DNA of 64,000 bases from Impatiens glandulifera (Eukaryota > Streptophyta > Magnoliopsida > Ericales > Balsaminaceae), in contig NC_061868.1 in NCBI RefSeq assembly GCF_907164915.1, forward strand, positions 21,943,819 to 22,007,818. The letters are read 5' to 3'. Positions 23,377-34,500 of this stretch are shown here, in pieces. The position numbers and the translations under genes were made by a program. Below the pieces are notes generated by a model, which was given only the letters and a program-made list of their open reading frames with translations, did not search any database and was not told the origin of the DNA. The number at the start of each line of letters is the position of its first letter. The first letter of the stretch is position 1.

Positions 23377-24680
23377 TTATAAAATGAATAATTTAAAAAT
23401 ATAAATTTCGTATGTTTTAAATGATGCTAATGTTTCTTCTTCTAATTGTAGATCCTCAATTAGAAATTTGACAAACCATTCCCAACTTGTTCGACTCTCT
23501 CCTTTAACCACAACCCATGCAAGCATGAATATGTGATCATTTGTATATCGACCAATAATATAAAGTAGTTCCTCATTACATGTAGTATTTAAAAAGCATC
23601 CATCGGCCCCAATTATTGTTCTACAATCGTTTATCCAACCACTCTTACATGCCTCAAAACACACAAATATTCTATGAAATTTTGTTTCACTCATGGTTTC
23701 ATCATTTATGGTTTTAAGAATAAAAGTACCATTATTCATTGATTGCAATTCTTCTAAGTAGTTTTATAACTCACTAAAGTCTTTCTCAATGTCACATTCA
23801 AATTCGACTAAAACTATTCTTTTGGTTTTAGTCATCAACTAACAACTCACATCATGATTTAAAATCCTTCATACAAAGTTGTTGAAGAGTTTTTGTAGAA
23901 ATGTATCTTTAGTTTAAAATTCTATTGTGAAATTTCATCTCAACATACTTTGTAGAGCAACATGTTCTTGTTATTAGAATAACAGCGGTGCTCGGGACAA
24001 TAATTCTTTACTATCAACTTTTTTTACTTTTTTGTTTTGTCCTTGTAAAAAAATACCAAGAACATCAATCTTTGTTGCATTTTATCCTCATTTTGTAAAA
24101 GTCTTGTTTAATCCATTCTATACTAACTTTGAAATTACATGAATAATATTTTATAACATATTTTATCATTTGTTTTGATTCAAACATCATGTCTACAATG
24201 AAACTCCCTACACCCTGAACCGAAGGGTTGAATTTTAAATGAGAAGATTGTCATCTTTTTATTTGGTGAGATATTACATCATCATCAAGCTCATCCTAAT
24301 CAATTTCTTTACTACCACCTCATAAATAACTCATGGGGTGACTTTCATCAAAATATTCAGAAACTTCATCTTCATATTTTTCAACATCCATATCACAAGT
24401 ATAATCTAACTCAACTTCAACTTCCTTTTAATAAGAAGGGTCATATTTTTCATTCTCATCTTCAACTAAAAACTCACTTTCAACCTCATATTGATCCTTA
24501 AGATTGCATTGAATTGTGATATATTTGATACTTGTCTCAATTTCAATATCTTCTTCAAAATATTATTCTTCATCATTTTAAATCTTCACATTTTTTATTT
24601 CGTCTTTAATGGGCATGAGATGCTTCATTACCATAGAGGGATAGTAAGAAGACTTGATTGAATTCATAATCTTTGATTAT
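23377..24680 (-). pseudogene. MULE transposase relic M2
   Basis: Best-preserved MULE catalytic segment here (23377-23748, 123 codons). It reads FHRIFVCFEACKSGWINDCR, then IIGADGCFLNT with the first catalytic Asp, and MLAWVVVKGESRTSWEWFVKFL. The usual GRDxND position reads GRYTND, so an acidic residue is lost. Upstream to 24680 lie a degenerate zinc-finger/N-terminal region (about 24080-24300) and the Glu/Asp-rich segment. The C-terminal SWIM half is missing at the left edge. Confidence 0.8.
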
Positions 24681-26280
24681 AGAATCATCTTTTACTTTAA
24701 ATAAATATCAACCTCAATGCACGTCTCAAAGAGCTTCAAGAAATGTTGTAAATGTTAATCATTATTAAAAGTCATTAATGGTTGATTTGGTGGACGATAC
24801 CAAAACTCCAATTTTTCTTTATCCCTATATCGAGAGAAACTGGAAAGTTCTCTAATTCCCAAAAGTAAAATCAATCAACGTCTTTAATGGGCATGAGATG
24901 TTCTTTACCTTAGTTTACAACTTGAAGAAATCTGATAAACATAAAAAAATGTAATATTAGCTAACAAAAATTATAGGTGCTAATATAAATAAATTTTAAG
25001 ACTATATAATTGATCTGGAATTTGAGAGTATTTTATTCGGAGTAACATTTGTATTCTTACAATGACAACCTTTAGAGTTTTCACCTAAAAAGTTCTTCAT
25101 TTTTCCTAATATGTCGTATTTCCTTGAGTAAGTTTTTTAAACATTTTAATAAAAATGTGCATAATCATACTGATAAAAAAATATTTATTATCAATGTTAG
25201 TTTTATGTGGAGTACATATTCAAATACTCAAACTCTCTCATATTTGAACTGTGATTACAGGAAACATGATGCAAAAGATTATCTTGATGAACAATTAGAC
25301 AATAAAATAAGTGCTAATCCAATTCATGCAATAAATAAGACATGATTCTTCTACGCTCATTAATAATATGAAATAATATACATGTCTTAAATAATTCTAA
25401 TGATATGAAAAAATAACATACTGTATATATACAGACAGGAAATGGAAACAAAATATAAATGATATACAAAAATCTAAAAGAACTTATTTAATATTCATTA
25501 GTAATAGTGCTCTTCTTCTGGATTAAAAACTAGGTAGAATAAAAGTCATTATGTCCGTAAGATATGAAAAAATAACTTATTATAATATTCATTATCCATT
25601 AATATTAGTATTGTTCATCAAACAGAATTTAGTGATAATCAAATATAGAATATAATTTCAGTAAAAATGACTATATATATAAAATAGAGAACAAAAAAAA
25701 ATGTTAAGGTTACTTGTGAGTTTCTAGATGATGAGAACATTGTATATTTCAAATCAATCTAAAAAGGAATAAGTAGAATATCCCTAATCGAAACCCTAAA
25801 TCCAACATATATTAATCTAAACATAAATCAAACTAAACAACATTAACAAACGAATAAATTAAACATAATTCATAAAATTTAAACCTAAATTAAACCAAAA
25901 TATAAATACATGAATCGTTGATTGTCTGATGAAGAATTTCTTGGAAATGAATAAAAAAAACAGATGAATAAAAAAAGGAACTTAAGAAGAAGATGTTTTG
26001 TATAGAGGAAAGAACTTGTTGAAAAATAATGACGTGATTGACATATAAAAATTAAATTAAAACATTTTAATTACACATCAATTAAAATAGATGCACTTAA
26101 TGTCTGTTTAGTAAAAAGCCCATATGGCCAAAACTTTTATAGTTCGAGTCCCTTATCACACAAATCAAATTTTGAGCCCAAATGGTAATTTGGTCTTGTT
26201 TTGAATGCTTAGAATTTAGAGAAAATTATATTTATGTTATAAGTTTGGGGTTATATATGATTTTCTTTTCAATTTTGATT
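24681..26280. repeat. Upstream flank of M2
   Basis: Homologous to 13930-15060, 17088-18190, 34700-36050 and 38160-39515. Landmarks are gaagaatttcttgg (25932) and gttcgagtcccttatc (26142). No gene. Confidence 0.6.
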
Positions 26281-27440
26281 TTAAGACATCAATGTTATTA
26301 AACATGTCTGCCTCATCTCTTTCTCTTATGGTTTCAAGATTATTAAACATATCGACAACCTCTTCTAGTTATGGCTATGACTTTAATTCTTATTTAAATA
26401 ATTTTATTATTTGTAATATGTTTATGTATATGTCTCATTATTCTTCCTTACTTATAATGAAATTAAATTATCTTTTTAATGTTTAAAATTAGGATAAATG
26501 TAAATTATCTTAACCCAAACAAAAATAAATTTTGTTAAGATTTTAGAAAAATAAGTTTGAATTTTTTTAAATATTAAAAATTTTATAGTAAAATTGACTA
26601 TCAAGGATCGTAAAAAAAATGTAAAGAAATTAATTCCCAAACCACTATTTACAACGTCCATCAATCACTAATATTTATAAAAACAAATCTTTTTTTATAT
26701 TAATATTTTTTATTACAAAATTAAAAAAAAAATATATAAAAAATTATCCATTATTTTAAATAGGCACACACAAATTTTATTGGACACATAATTATGCTTT
26801 TCTTAATATTGAAAAAAAATATTATTTGACTTTATTTTATAATATAAAAAAATTTATTTATATAATTCAAATTTAAATAATTATTATAATAAGATTAATA
26901 TTATAATTACATAAATTTTATTTAAAATATATATATATATTGTTTGGTGTGAGTTTGATTCCAATCTATTCATAATATTTTTTTTTTAAAATTCATTTAT
27001 TATTATTCTTAATATGACACATTACTAAAATTTTATTTTGATATTTTATTGATAAATAAATTTAATATATATATATATATAGTAAAAATAATATTATATT
27101 TTTACTAATATAAATTTAATAAAAAATAGATATATTTAAGTGTTGTGTTAAGTTGTGATACGTTATTTTTATAAATTGCATTGTTGATATAATTTGTATC
27201 ATGGTCAACACACCGTCATTGTTTTTCTCTTATGTGTGTTATAAAAAGGATAATATGTTTTTTATTTAATCATTATTTTTATATTTTCAATTCACTCTTT
27301 TGTAAGATTGTAGATATCCTATTTTTACCCCTATTTATAATTAAAATTTGGACTTATAAAATAAAAATAGTATAAATCAAATAAACTTAAAATGAATATT
27401 AATTTTATAATTTATCATGTTTTGTAATTTTTAATTTTGC
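26281..27440. repeat. MULE-associated AT-rich flank
   Basis: Third copy of the aatgttattaaacatgtc segment seen at 16328 and 19272, then AT-rich DNA with ggtgtgagtttgattcc (26945). No coding content. Confidence 0.55.
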
Positions 27441-27557
27441 AGAAAAAAGAGATCACATGTCTAAATGGGACCTAGGACTTCAGCAAAGAGTAATGCGTGT
27501 TTTCCATTTGGATACTGTTTAATTCTCTCAATCCAAATTTGATTTTTTTGGGACTAA

Positions 27558-27653
27558 ATAGAGTATAGAGTATAGAGTATAGAGTATAGAGTATAGAGTA
27601 TAGAGTATAGAGTATAGAGTATAGAGTATAGAGTATAGAGTATAGAGTATAGA
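27558..27653. repeat. (AGAGTAT)n 7-mer array
   Basis: About 13-14 perfect heptamer copies. The counterpart locus near 52270 lacks it. Confidence 0.97.
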
Positions 27654-27722
27654 GGAGAGTAGAGTAGAGAAGAGAAGAGAAGAGAAGAGAAGAGAAGAGA
27701 AGAGAAGAGAAGAGAAGAGAAG
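27654..27722. repeat. (AGAGA)n-type pentamer array
   Basis: gagaa pentamers directly follow the heptamer array after a short transition (ggagagtagagtag), so one array appears to have seeded the other. Confidence 0.95.
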
Positions 27723-28229
27723 ACTCTGGACTTAAAGCATGGGGACAAGGAATAACATATGAGTGGTCTCTTCATTTTTTTGGATGACACACTCACATAA
27801 AATGATAATGAGTGAGGAGTCATGTTTCTTTGAGATCTATTTTCGATTGTTTCACTAGTGATACGATGAATTGATGAAGTTAAGTACTAGTTCTCTTCAT
27901 TTCCTTTACATTTTTTTATGATTCAAAATCATTATAAGCATTTCATTAATAACAAGAAACCTTACTGTTTATTTGATTTATCTATGACTATTATTTTTTA
28001 ATACAAGTAAAAAAATAGTTGATAGTTGTTTACTAATATCTATTTCAATTGGTATTATTTTTGCTTTACTCACTCTATTTAAGTATAATTTTTAGGATAA
28101 AGTTGGAGATGACAAGTGACTAAAATATCTCATCAAGTTGGTCTCATCGTTTGTGCTTTATATTCAATTTCATTTTTTAATTTTCACTAATATATAAATA
28201 AATAAAAATAAAACAGAATAAAAAATAAT

Positions 28230-28349
<120 letters not shown>

Positions 28350-28469
28350 ATGTATGAGATAATAAATCTCTATTATATACATATAATCATATATAATATA
28401 TAAATAATAACAAATATAATATATATATATATATATATTTATTATATGTATAAAATGAATATAGATGAT

Positions 28470-29001
28470 GAAATTTGACGAAATGACCCTACACACAGGG
28501 ACTAAAATGAGCTAGTGAACAACGCATAATTTTAAATGCGCTGGTGACCACTTCAAATTTTTTTGACGAAATTGTCTACATTGTGAGACGCAATCGTCGG
28601 TTGCGTCTCACAACCAGATGCCCTGTGAAAAGTTCACAATGCCCTCTGAAAAGTCCACAATCGCGAGATGTAACCCCTGTTGCGAGAAGTAACCGACATT
28701 CGTAAGACGCAACCGGCAATCGCGAGACGTATTTTTTTTTTGAAAAGTCCACAAAAAAAAAATTGCATCTCGCGATTTCCAATTACGTCTCGCGTATGCC
28801 GGTTGCTTCTCGCAACTTAGCTTACGTTTCGCGATTGTGAACTTTTTATATGGCATCCGGTTGTGTCTCGCAACCGATAGTTGCATCTCGCGACATGGGA
28901 AATGTCGTCAAAAAAATATGATGTAGTCTCCAGCGCATTTAAAATTATGCTCTGGTCACCCGCTCATTTACCCTATTATGAGGGTCATTTCGTCAAATTT
29001 C
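28470..29001. mobile_element. MITE with inverted ends and CpG-rich motif core
   Basis: Ends are inverted copies of GAAATTTGACGAAATGACCC (28470-28489 and 28982-29001). Inverted similarity extends inward (gcataattttaaatgcgctgg on the left). The core repeats motifs such as tctcgcgA, gttgcgtctcgcaacc and gtgaactttt in both orientations and is CpG-rich against AT-rich surroundings. The sequence outside resembles an uninterrupted site at 52930 and 54530. The target repeat is imperfect (tatagatg versus tatacaagg), perhaps a 8-9 bp Mutator-type duplication. Open frames at 28576-28886 overlap on the same strand and are not credible. Confidence 0.7.
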
Positions 29002-29033
29002 CCTATACAAGGCATAATATATGATTAATAAAA

Positions 29034-29039
<6 letters not shown>

Positions 29040-29111
<72 letters not shown>
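29040..29111. repeat. (TA)n microsatellite
   Basis: About 36 dinucleotide copies. Confidence 0.98.
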
Positions 29112-29114
<3 letters not shown>

Positions 29115-29420
29115 TTGTGAAGTATGAACCTAACAGGCGTGGGTAATATTAGGTTACCATTTCTTTAATTTTTTTAAGTGTTCCTAATTTATATATCTAT
29201 ACATTTATTCACTTTTTTTTATAAAAACAAAGAAAACAAAATACATATATTAATATATTATGTGATATACAAGCTAAAATAGTCATAGTAAAATATATGA
29301 TCATCATTATGCCTTTCAATAATATAAAATGTTTATTTATATATAAATAAAAATACAAAAATATACTTCTTAATTTTTTCTACCCCTTCTCTTTTAAAAA
29401 TTAGGAGGTAAAATCAAAGG
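29112..29420 (-). repeat. MULE 3' tail split from M3 by the Gypsy insertion
   Basis: Matches 53150-53435, 54650-54920 and 11780-11965 (atgatcatcattatgcctt, then aggaggtaaaatcaaagg). The continuation of this tail (aatctgtcacactag) resumes at 32461, after the Gypsy element. Confidence 0.7.
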
Positions 29421-29711
29421 TAAGCACTAGTTATTATCTTTGTAAAATCGAATAACTAGTCAGCCTTACTCAATGTAACACTTGAGTAAACACAAGAACT
29501 TTTAGAGAGAAACTAAATATATTGATAGAATACTTGGTGATTTTACATTGTGAGCTAAAACTATTTATATGACCCTTTAGTAAGCTACAAGTAAAGAAAC
29601 TATGACTAGTAAAACATTAAATGTAATATTGAATATGAGAAATGTAATAGGTTGAGTGTAGGAAATAGGTTGAGTGTGACAGTGGTAACTGTTTGGAAGC
29701 GCACTATGACA
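29421..29711 (-). mobile_element. Gypsy 3' LTR
   Basis: Read from 29711 it starts TGTCATAGTGCGC, directly after a purine tract (minus strand GGGGGAGAA, 29712-29720). About 290 bp. The far end at 29421 is set by where MULE-tail homology stops. It lacks a clear CA. Confidence 0.75.
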
Positions 29712-29716
29712 TTCTC

Positions 29717-30168
29717 CCCCACTCAATTTGCGACGTCCTCGTCGCGTCCTTCTTGTAGGCCTGGATGATGTGTTTGAAATTCCATAACACTAATTCATTT
29801 TACCAACTTGCCTTGCTTTCTAGTAACCCCTTCCACATAACGAAATATTCGACGTAACTTGGATGGGGACCCATTCTCGGTATCACCCGATGTGCCAGTA
29901 TATTTTCGGCTTATTTTTCGAGTACGGTTGTGATTGTCGTGGGAGCTCTCTTTGATTCGCTTCTACTAGGATCTTCTTTATCTTCATGATAAGTTTTAAG
30001 TAAACTTACGTGGAATACGGAGTGTATCTCTAAATGTGAGGGGAGCTTTTGGCGATAGGCCAGTTTTCCAATTTGTTTCTTCACACGGAAAGGGCCTTCA
30101 TATTGCCTTACAAGCCCCTTGTGGACCTTGGAAAATTGTCTCCCTTGATGGAGGAGGAGTTTTACCAT
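29717..30168 (-). pseudogene. Gypsy integrase C-terminus and chromodomain, broken
   Basis: 29911-30168 encodes VHKGLVRQYEGPFRVKKQIG and HSVFHVSLLKTYHEDKEDPS, the C-terminal part of integrase in chromodomain Gypsy elements. After the stop, other pieces to about 29830 read AENILAHRV...YVEYFVMWKGL, which resembles a chromodomain that would steer insertion to particular chromatin. A stop and a frame shift separate them. Confidence 0.8.
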
Positions 30169-30522
30169 CAGTTGGTCTCCTTAATCGAATTCCAAGTGTC
30201 TTTTCTTTTTGTCTACCCATTTCTTAATTCTTTTGGCAATTATGTAAGGTGGGCTCGTACGATGTCGGCATCCTCATGCCACCCTTTGGAGAATTTAAAA
30301 TTGGACTATGTGAAACAACTTGGTCCAGTCTCTTTGATTGAAGATCACATAATGCCTTAAGAAAAACTCGATCAAAGCATTCACCCTTTCTGTTTATCCG
30401 TCGGTTTGGGTGTGAAAGATGGTTGAGAAATTGAGTTCGAACCCCATAAGATTGAACAACTTCATCATAAACCTTTCGGTGAAGCGAGTATCTCGATTGC
30501 TCATAATGGATTTTGGAATGCC
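30169..30522 (-). pseudogene. Degraded Gypsy integrase middle
   Basis: Lies between the core and C-terminal pieces. Minus-strand fragments recall the rest of the integrase core, but stops in every frame prevent a firm reading. Confidence 0.5.
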
Positions 30523-31008
30523 TTAATACTTCATCACATATTTGAAGAACGAGTTAGCAACATCTTTAGTTGTGAACTTCGTGGTCATGGGGATGAATAC
30601 TCCGTACTTGCTAAACCGATCAACTACGACCATGATGTTTCTACATCCATCGGACTTTGGTAGGCACGTGATGAAGTCCATGTAAATACTTTCCCAAGAT
30701 CTCTCTGGGATTGGAAAAGGCTCTAGCAATCCCAGAGTTTTGTGTTGATCCACCTTATCTTGTTGACATACAAGACAAATCTTAACGTAGACTTCAATGT
30801 CGTCTCTCATCTAGTGCGAATAGTCCTCACATTCTACAAGTGCCAATGTACGATGGATACCTGGATGTCCATCCCATCTTGAGTCGTGGCACTCTTTTAG
30901 GATTGATTTTCTCAATCCTTCCCATTTTGGTACATAGACCCTACCTCCTTTTATGATGAGTACTCCATCCCTTAGACAAAATTGGCAAGTGTTCCCTTTC
31001 TCCGCCAA
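30523..31008 (-). pseudogene. Gypsy integrase zinc domain and core, broken
   Basis: 30811-31008 holds the H2C2 zinc-binding start (ECHDSRWDGHPGIHRT). After a stop, 30523-30810 continues with CLVCQQDK, the two Cys of the same zinc domain, and then IYMDFITCLPKSDG with the first catalytic Asp and VVVDRFSKYGVFIP. The second Asp and the Glu lie in the degraded DNA to the left. The split between His pair and Cys pair shows that a single stop codon separates one zinc domain. Confidence 0.85.
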
Positions 31009-31196
31009 TTCTTTTACATTCTTGCCTTGTGGGTCGTGCTCAATTCCTTCCTTGATTAATCTACCAAAGGAAAGTTAGGGCTCGTGATGGCAGTTAACTC
31101 TGCCTTTCTACTCAAGGCATCAACTACCAAGTTTACTTTTCTCGGTTTGTACTCCATAACGAAGTCGAATTCTGCGAGAAAAGCTTACCTTCTTGC

Positions 31197-31700
31197 TTAT
31201 TTTGGGGTCAATTTCCTTTCTGTGAGGAAATAGCTTGTCGCAACGTTGTCGGTCTTCTCAACAAACTTAGACCCAAGAAAATAGAGTCTCCATGTTTGCA
31301 AAAAATGGACAACATCGGTCACCTCCTTTTCTTGAACGGTGTATCGACGTTCGGCATCATTGAGATTGCGATTCTCATAGCCGACATGGTGGCCTTCTTG
31401 CATTAACACTCCACCAAGGAAAAAAACGGAGGCATCCGTGTGGATTTCATAAGTCTTGGTGTAATTTGGTAGTACCAATACGGGTTCTTCTATTACTGTT
31501 TGTATTAACTTCTCAAATACTTTAGTGTATCTTGTATCCCAGCTCCACGACTTATTCTTTTTTAAAAGATTCGTTAACGGAGATGTGATCGACGAGTACC
31601 CTTTTATGAACTTTCCATAGTAGTTGAAAAGGCCAAGGAAAGATCGCAACTCTACAACTTTCATTGGTGGCTTCCAATCTTCTATGGCTTACACTTTGGG
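31197..31700 (-). pseudogene. Gypsy RT thumb and RNase H
   Basis: 31197-31664 reads [20 protein letters not shown] (end of reverse transcriptase), then [20 protein letters not shown] (RNase H with the first catalytic Asp) and [20 protein letters not shown] (Glu region). Upstream to about 31700 the frame is recognisable but carries a stop. The RT palm with the YVDD/YIDD motif is not present between this and the protease block at 31711, so a large internal deletion has occurred. Confidence 0.85.
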
Positions 31701-31710
31701 CTTATTCATT

Positions 31711-32130
31711 CTAACATGCCTTCTTCATGCCTTTTGAGAGTTGCATGGTTGAGATCTGTCTAGCTTCTATCTTTCCTTCCCTTTTTAATGGTATCTTGCA
31801 AGTATTTCTTTGCTCTATAATACACATAGTATTTGCAAAAGGGATTGGGAAATCATTTACCTTTTCTAGAAACTCTATGTCATGGATCATTTTGTGGTCA
31901 TCCATGTCGACAATGGAAAAATCTAAGAATCCAGTCAACTCTCCCAAGTTGACCCTTACAATACGAGCAACTCCATAGGTGCACTTGTTGCCGAGTTGAC
32001 TTCTTTAAGCCACCCCTTCTCTTTAGTGTAATCGATCCCCAATCTTCTTGCCTCTTTTTCCTCTAGAAAGTTGTTGTTGGCTCTCGTGTCCAATAAAACT
32101 TTAACCATGTGGTTTCCAACTTTCGTTTCT
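31711..32130 (-). pseudogene. Gypsy aspartic protease region, mutated active site
   Basis: Minus-strand frame near 32079-32115 reads KVLLDTRANNNF, where the family has DTG or DSG. The active-site Gly is thus Arg. The following pieces (NSATSAPMELLVL, stop, then 31711-31947 with MDDHKMIHDIEFLEKVNDFP and KGMKKAC) are the linker between protease and RT. The protease would cleave the polyprotein. This one should be inactive. Confidence 0.75.
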
Positions 32131-32229
32131 ACGAACTATCGTGCTTTCTTCATAGACTTGGTTCTATGAACTTAACTTTAATGTAATTGAGGAGATGAAA
32201 CGACCCCAATCACGCCTCTTCATGAAGAC

Positions 32230-32397
32230 ATTCTTGCTCCTCCATTAATGTATATACTTTGTTCTTCACAGGGCACTCTCTTGCTTTGTGTGGTCCCTCA
32301 CAAAAGAAGCATTTTTTCGGGTTCTCTCACCACTTTTCTCGTCCCGATGTCCTTCACCATTGGGTTTGGTGAACATAAATGGGCCTTCCTTTTTGTG
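32230..32397 (-). pseudogene. Gypsy gag C-terminal zinc knuckle
   Basis: Minus-strand frame at about 32250-32320 reads KCFFCEGPHKARECPVKNK, a CCHC knuckle of the CX2CX4HX4C type that is still intact. The rest of gag is lost at 32398, where an inverted LTR piece begins. Other-strand frames here are shadows. Confidence 0.7.
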
Positions 32398-32460
32398 TGT
32401 CACAGTGCGCTTTCAAATAGGACATTACCACAGTCACACTCAACCTATTTACCACACTCA
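32398..32460 (+). mobile_element. 63-bp inverted start of the Gypsy LTR
   Basis: Plus-strand TGTCACAGTGCGCTTTCAAA and cacactcaacctattt match the LTR start read from 29711 on the other strand. It is therefore opposite to the orientation expected for the 5' LTR and lies directly against gag. Confidence 0.8.
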
Positions 32461-34500
32461 AATCTGTCACACTAGTTTTCCAAAATTCTCTTCCACTTAA
32501 TTATTTAATGACATTTCCTACGACTTCTTGAACATTATTCTCTTATACCAATTCGAGATATAATTTTCTAGATTTCCACCATAACAGTATATAGAACAAA
32601 CAACGTGTGCACAAGGTATACATGTGAGTTTCCATAGACTACATGTGCAACTTCTTTCTTTAATCTTTATGGAATATCTATGTATTCCCTTAGTGATCTC
32701 ATACCCAAATTCCCTATTAAAGTACAATGTGCACCTATGATACATTGACTGTGCAAGTTAAAGTCTCTACATTGCTACAGGAGAAACGTCTTCAATCCAA
32801 TTCATATCTATTTTTTTATTAAGCGATAAGTCGTTCTCAATATCATCAATCATATGTGTTTAAACAAGTTAATGATAGACATTGATCTACTTAGAAATAT
32901 TCATGAATTAAATGTTTCACAAATGTTGTTGTCTATCATGTCACAGTTTGATACTCTTTGAGGTATGTTTTTGACCATCTTCTCTTAGTAATTTGAATCG
33001 CAGAAGTACCGGCTCCTTGTTTGGTTTGTTCGAGTATTCTTAAATTGACATCAAATTATTCTGGATAGGTAGATCGAGCACACCTCCAGAATAATAATTT
33101 CAAGTCTTTACCCATATTTTCTCCTCTAGCCCAATTTGTATACCAATGGAGGCAAACGAAATATATGTTATACATTTTGTAATAATTCAACAATTTCTCT
33201 TATTAATCCCTAATAAAATGAAATCAAATAATTCAGCAACTTTCTTAAAAATTGTATATTGAAATAAAATTGTAATTTAAAAACAAACATTTTGCATGTA
33301 TGAAATGATGCTAATGATATTTTCTTCTTCTAAATGTAGATCATCAATTAAAAGTTTGAAAAACCATTCTCAACTTTTTCGACTCTCTCCTACCACCACA
33401 GCTCATGAAATTGGGAATATGTGATAATTTGTATCTCAACCAATAGTAGAAGTAGTTCCCTTTAAAATTTAGTCTTTAAAAAAATCCATCAACCCCAATT
33501 ATTGGTCTACAACTATTTATCGAACCACTCTTACATGACTCAAAATATACATAAAGTCTTTAAAAACAAATTTCATTAGTGGTTTCATGTTTGATGGTCT
33601 TAAGAATAAACATACCATTATTCCTTGATTGTAAGTCTATCTCGTTGTCACATTTAACTTTGGCCAAAACTATTCTTTTATCTTTATTCATCAAAGAACA
33701 ACTCACATCACAATTTAAATCCTCGCTATAAAGTTGTTGAAGAGTTTATTGTGAAAATATCTCTTAGGGTTAAAATTCTATTGCGAAATTTGATCTAAAC
33801 ATACTTTACAAACACCAACATGTTCTTGTTATCAGGATAGCAACAATGCTCAGAACGATAATTCTTTACCATTCACTTAGTTTTCTTGTTTTTTCCTTGC
33901 TTGCAAAAAAATACCAAGAATATCATTCTTTGTTGTATTTCACCTTTATTTTTTAAGAGTCTTGGTTAATCCGTTTTATACTAACACTTAAATTACATAA
34001 ATAATTTGTTATAGCATCTTTTATCATTTGTTTTGATTCAAACACCATTCCTACAATGAACCTCCCTACACCATGAATAGAAGGATTAAATTTTAAATGA
34101 GAAGATTGTTGTCTCTTTACTTGATGAGATATTACATCATCATCAAGTCCCTCATAATCACTTTTTCTCACTACCACTCCATAAATAACTCTTGGGTCAA
34201 TTTAATCTTCATATTTAGAAATTTCATCTTCATCTTTTTCATCATCCATATCACTAGTATATAATATTAGTCAATTTCAACTTTCTTTCCATAAGTAAGG
34301 TCATCTTATTCATCCTCATCTTCAACTAAAAACTCACATTCAACCTCACATTGATCCTTAAGATTGTATTGAATTGGGACACCTTTGATACTTATCTCAA
34401 TTTCAATATATTCTTCAAAATATTCTTCATCACCATTTTCAACTTCTTCATTTTTAACATTCATATCTCTTGTAGATGTATAGAAAGAAGACTTGATTAA
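32461..34500 (-). pseudogene. MULE transposase relic M3
   Basis: Right to left: N-terminal DNA-binding part (33953-34177, with GVGRFIVGMVFESKQMIKDA), a degraded zinc/mid segment, a ruined catalytic zone (33300-33660), and a C-terminal SWIM zinc finger that is still open (32518-32745: CTCSLWKLTCIPCAHVV with its Cys and His, then NYISNWYKR). It is the only copy here with an intact SWIM domain. The acidic region lies at 34140-34450. The Gypsy element splits its tail. Confidence 0.8.

Larger units (their letters stand above)
29421..32460 (-). mobile_element. Decayed Ty3/Gypsy element, chromodomain type
   Basis: Minus-strand order is gag zinc knuckle, protease, RT thumb, RNase H, integrase, chromodomain-like end, then a 3' LTR at 29421-29711. 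It sits inside MULE copy M3 (29420 joins 32461 by comparison with M5). The 5' LTR is missing and replaced by a 63-bp LTR start in the opposite orientation. Most of RT is deleted. Total length of 3.04 kb is well below the 5 kb or more expected. Confidence 0.85.

Noticed and set aside
28576..28886. Overlapping 68- and 92-aa frames in a GC-richer patch
   Set aside because: They lie inside the inverted-repeat MITE and mirror its repeated motifs.
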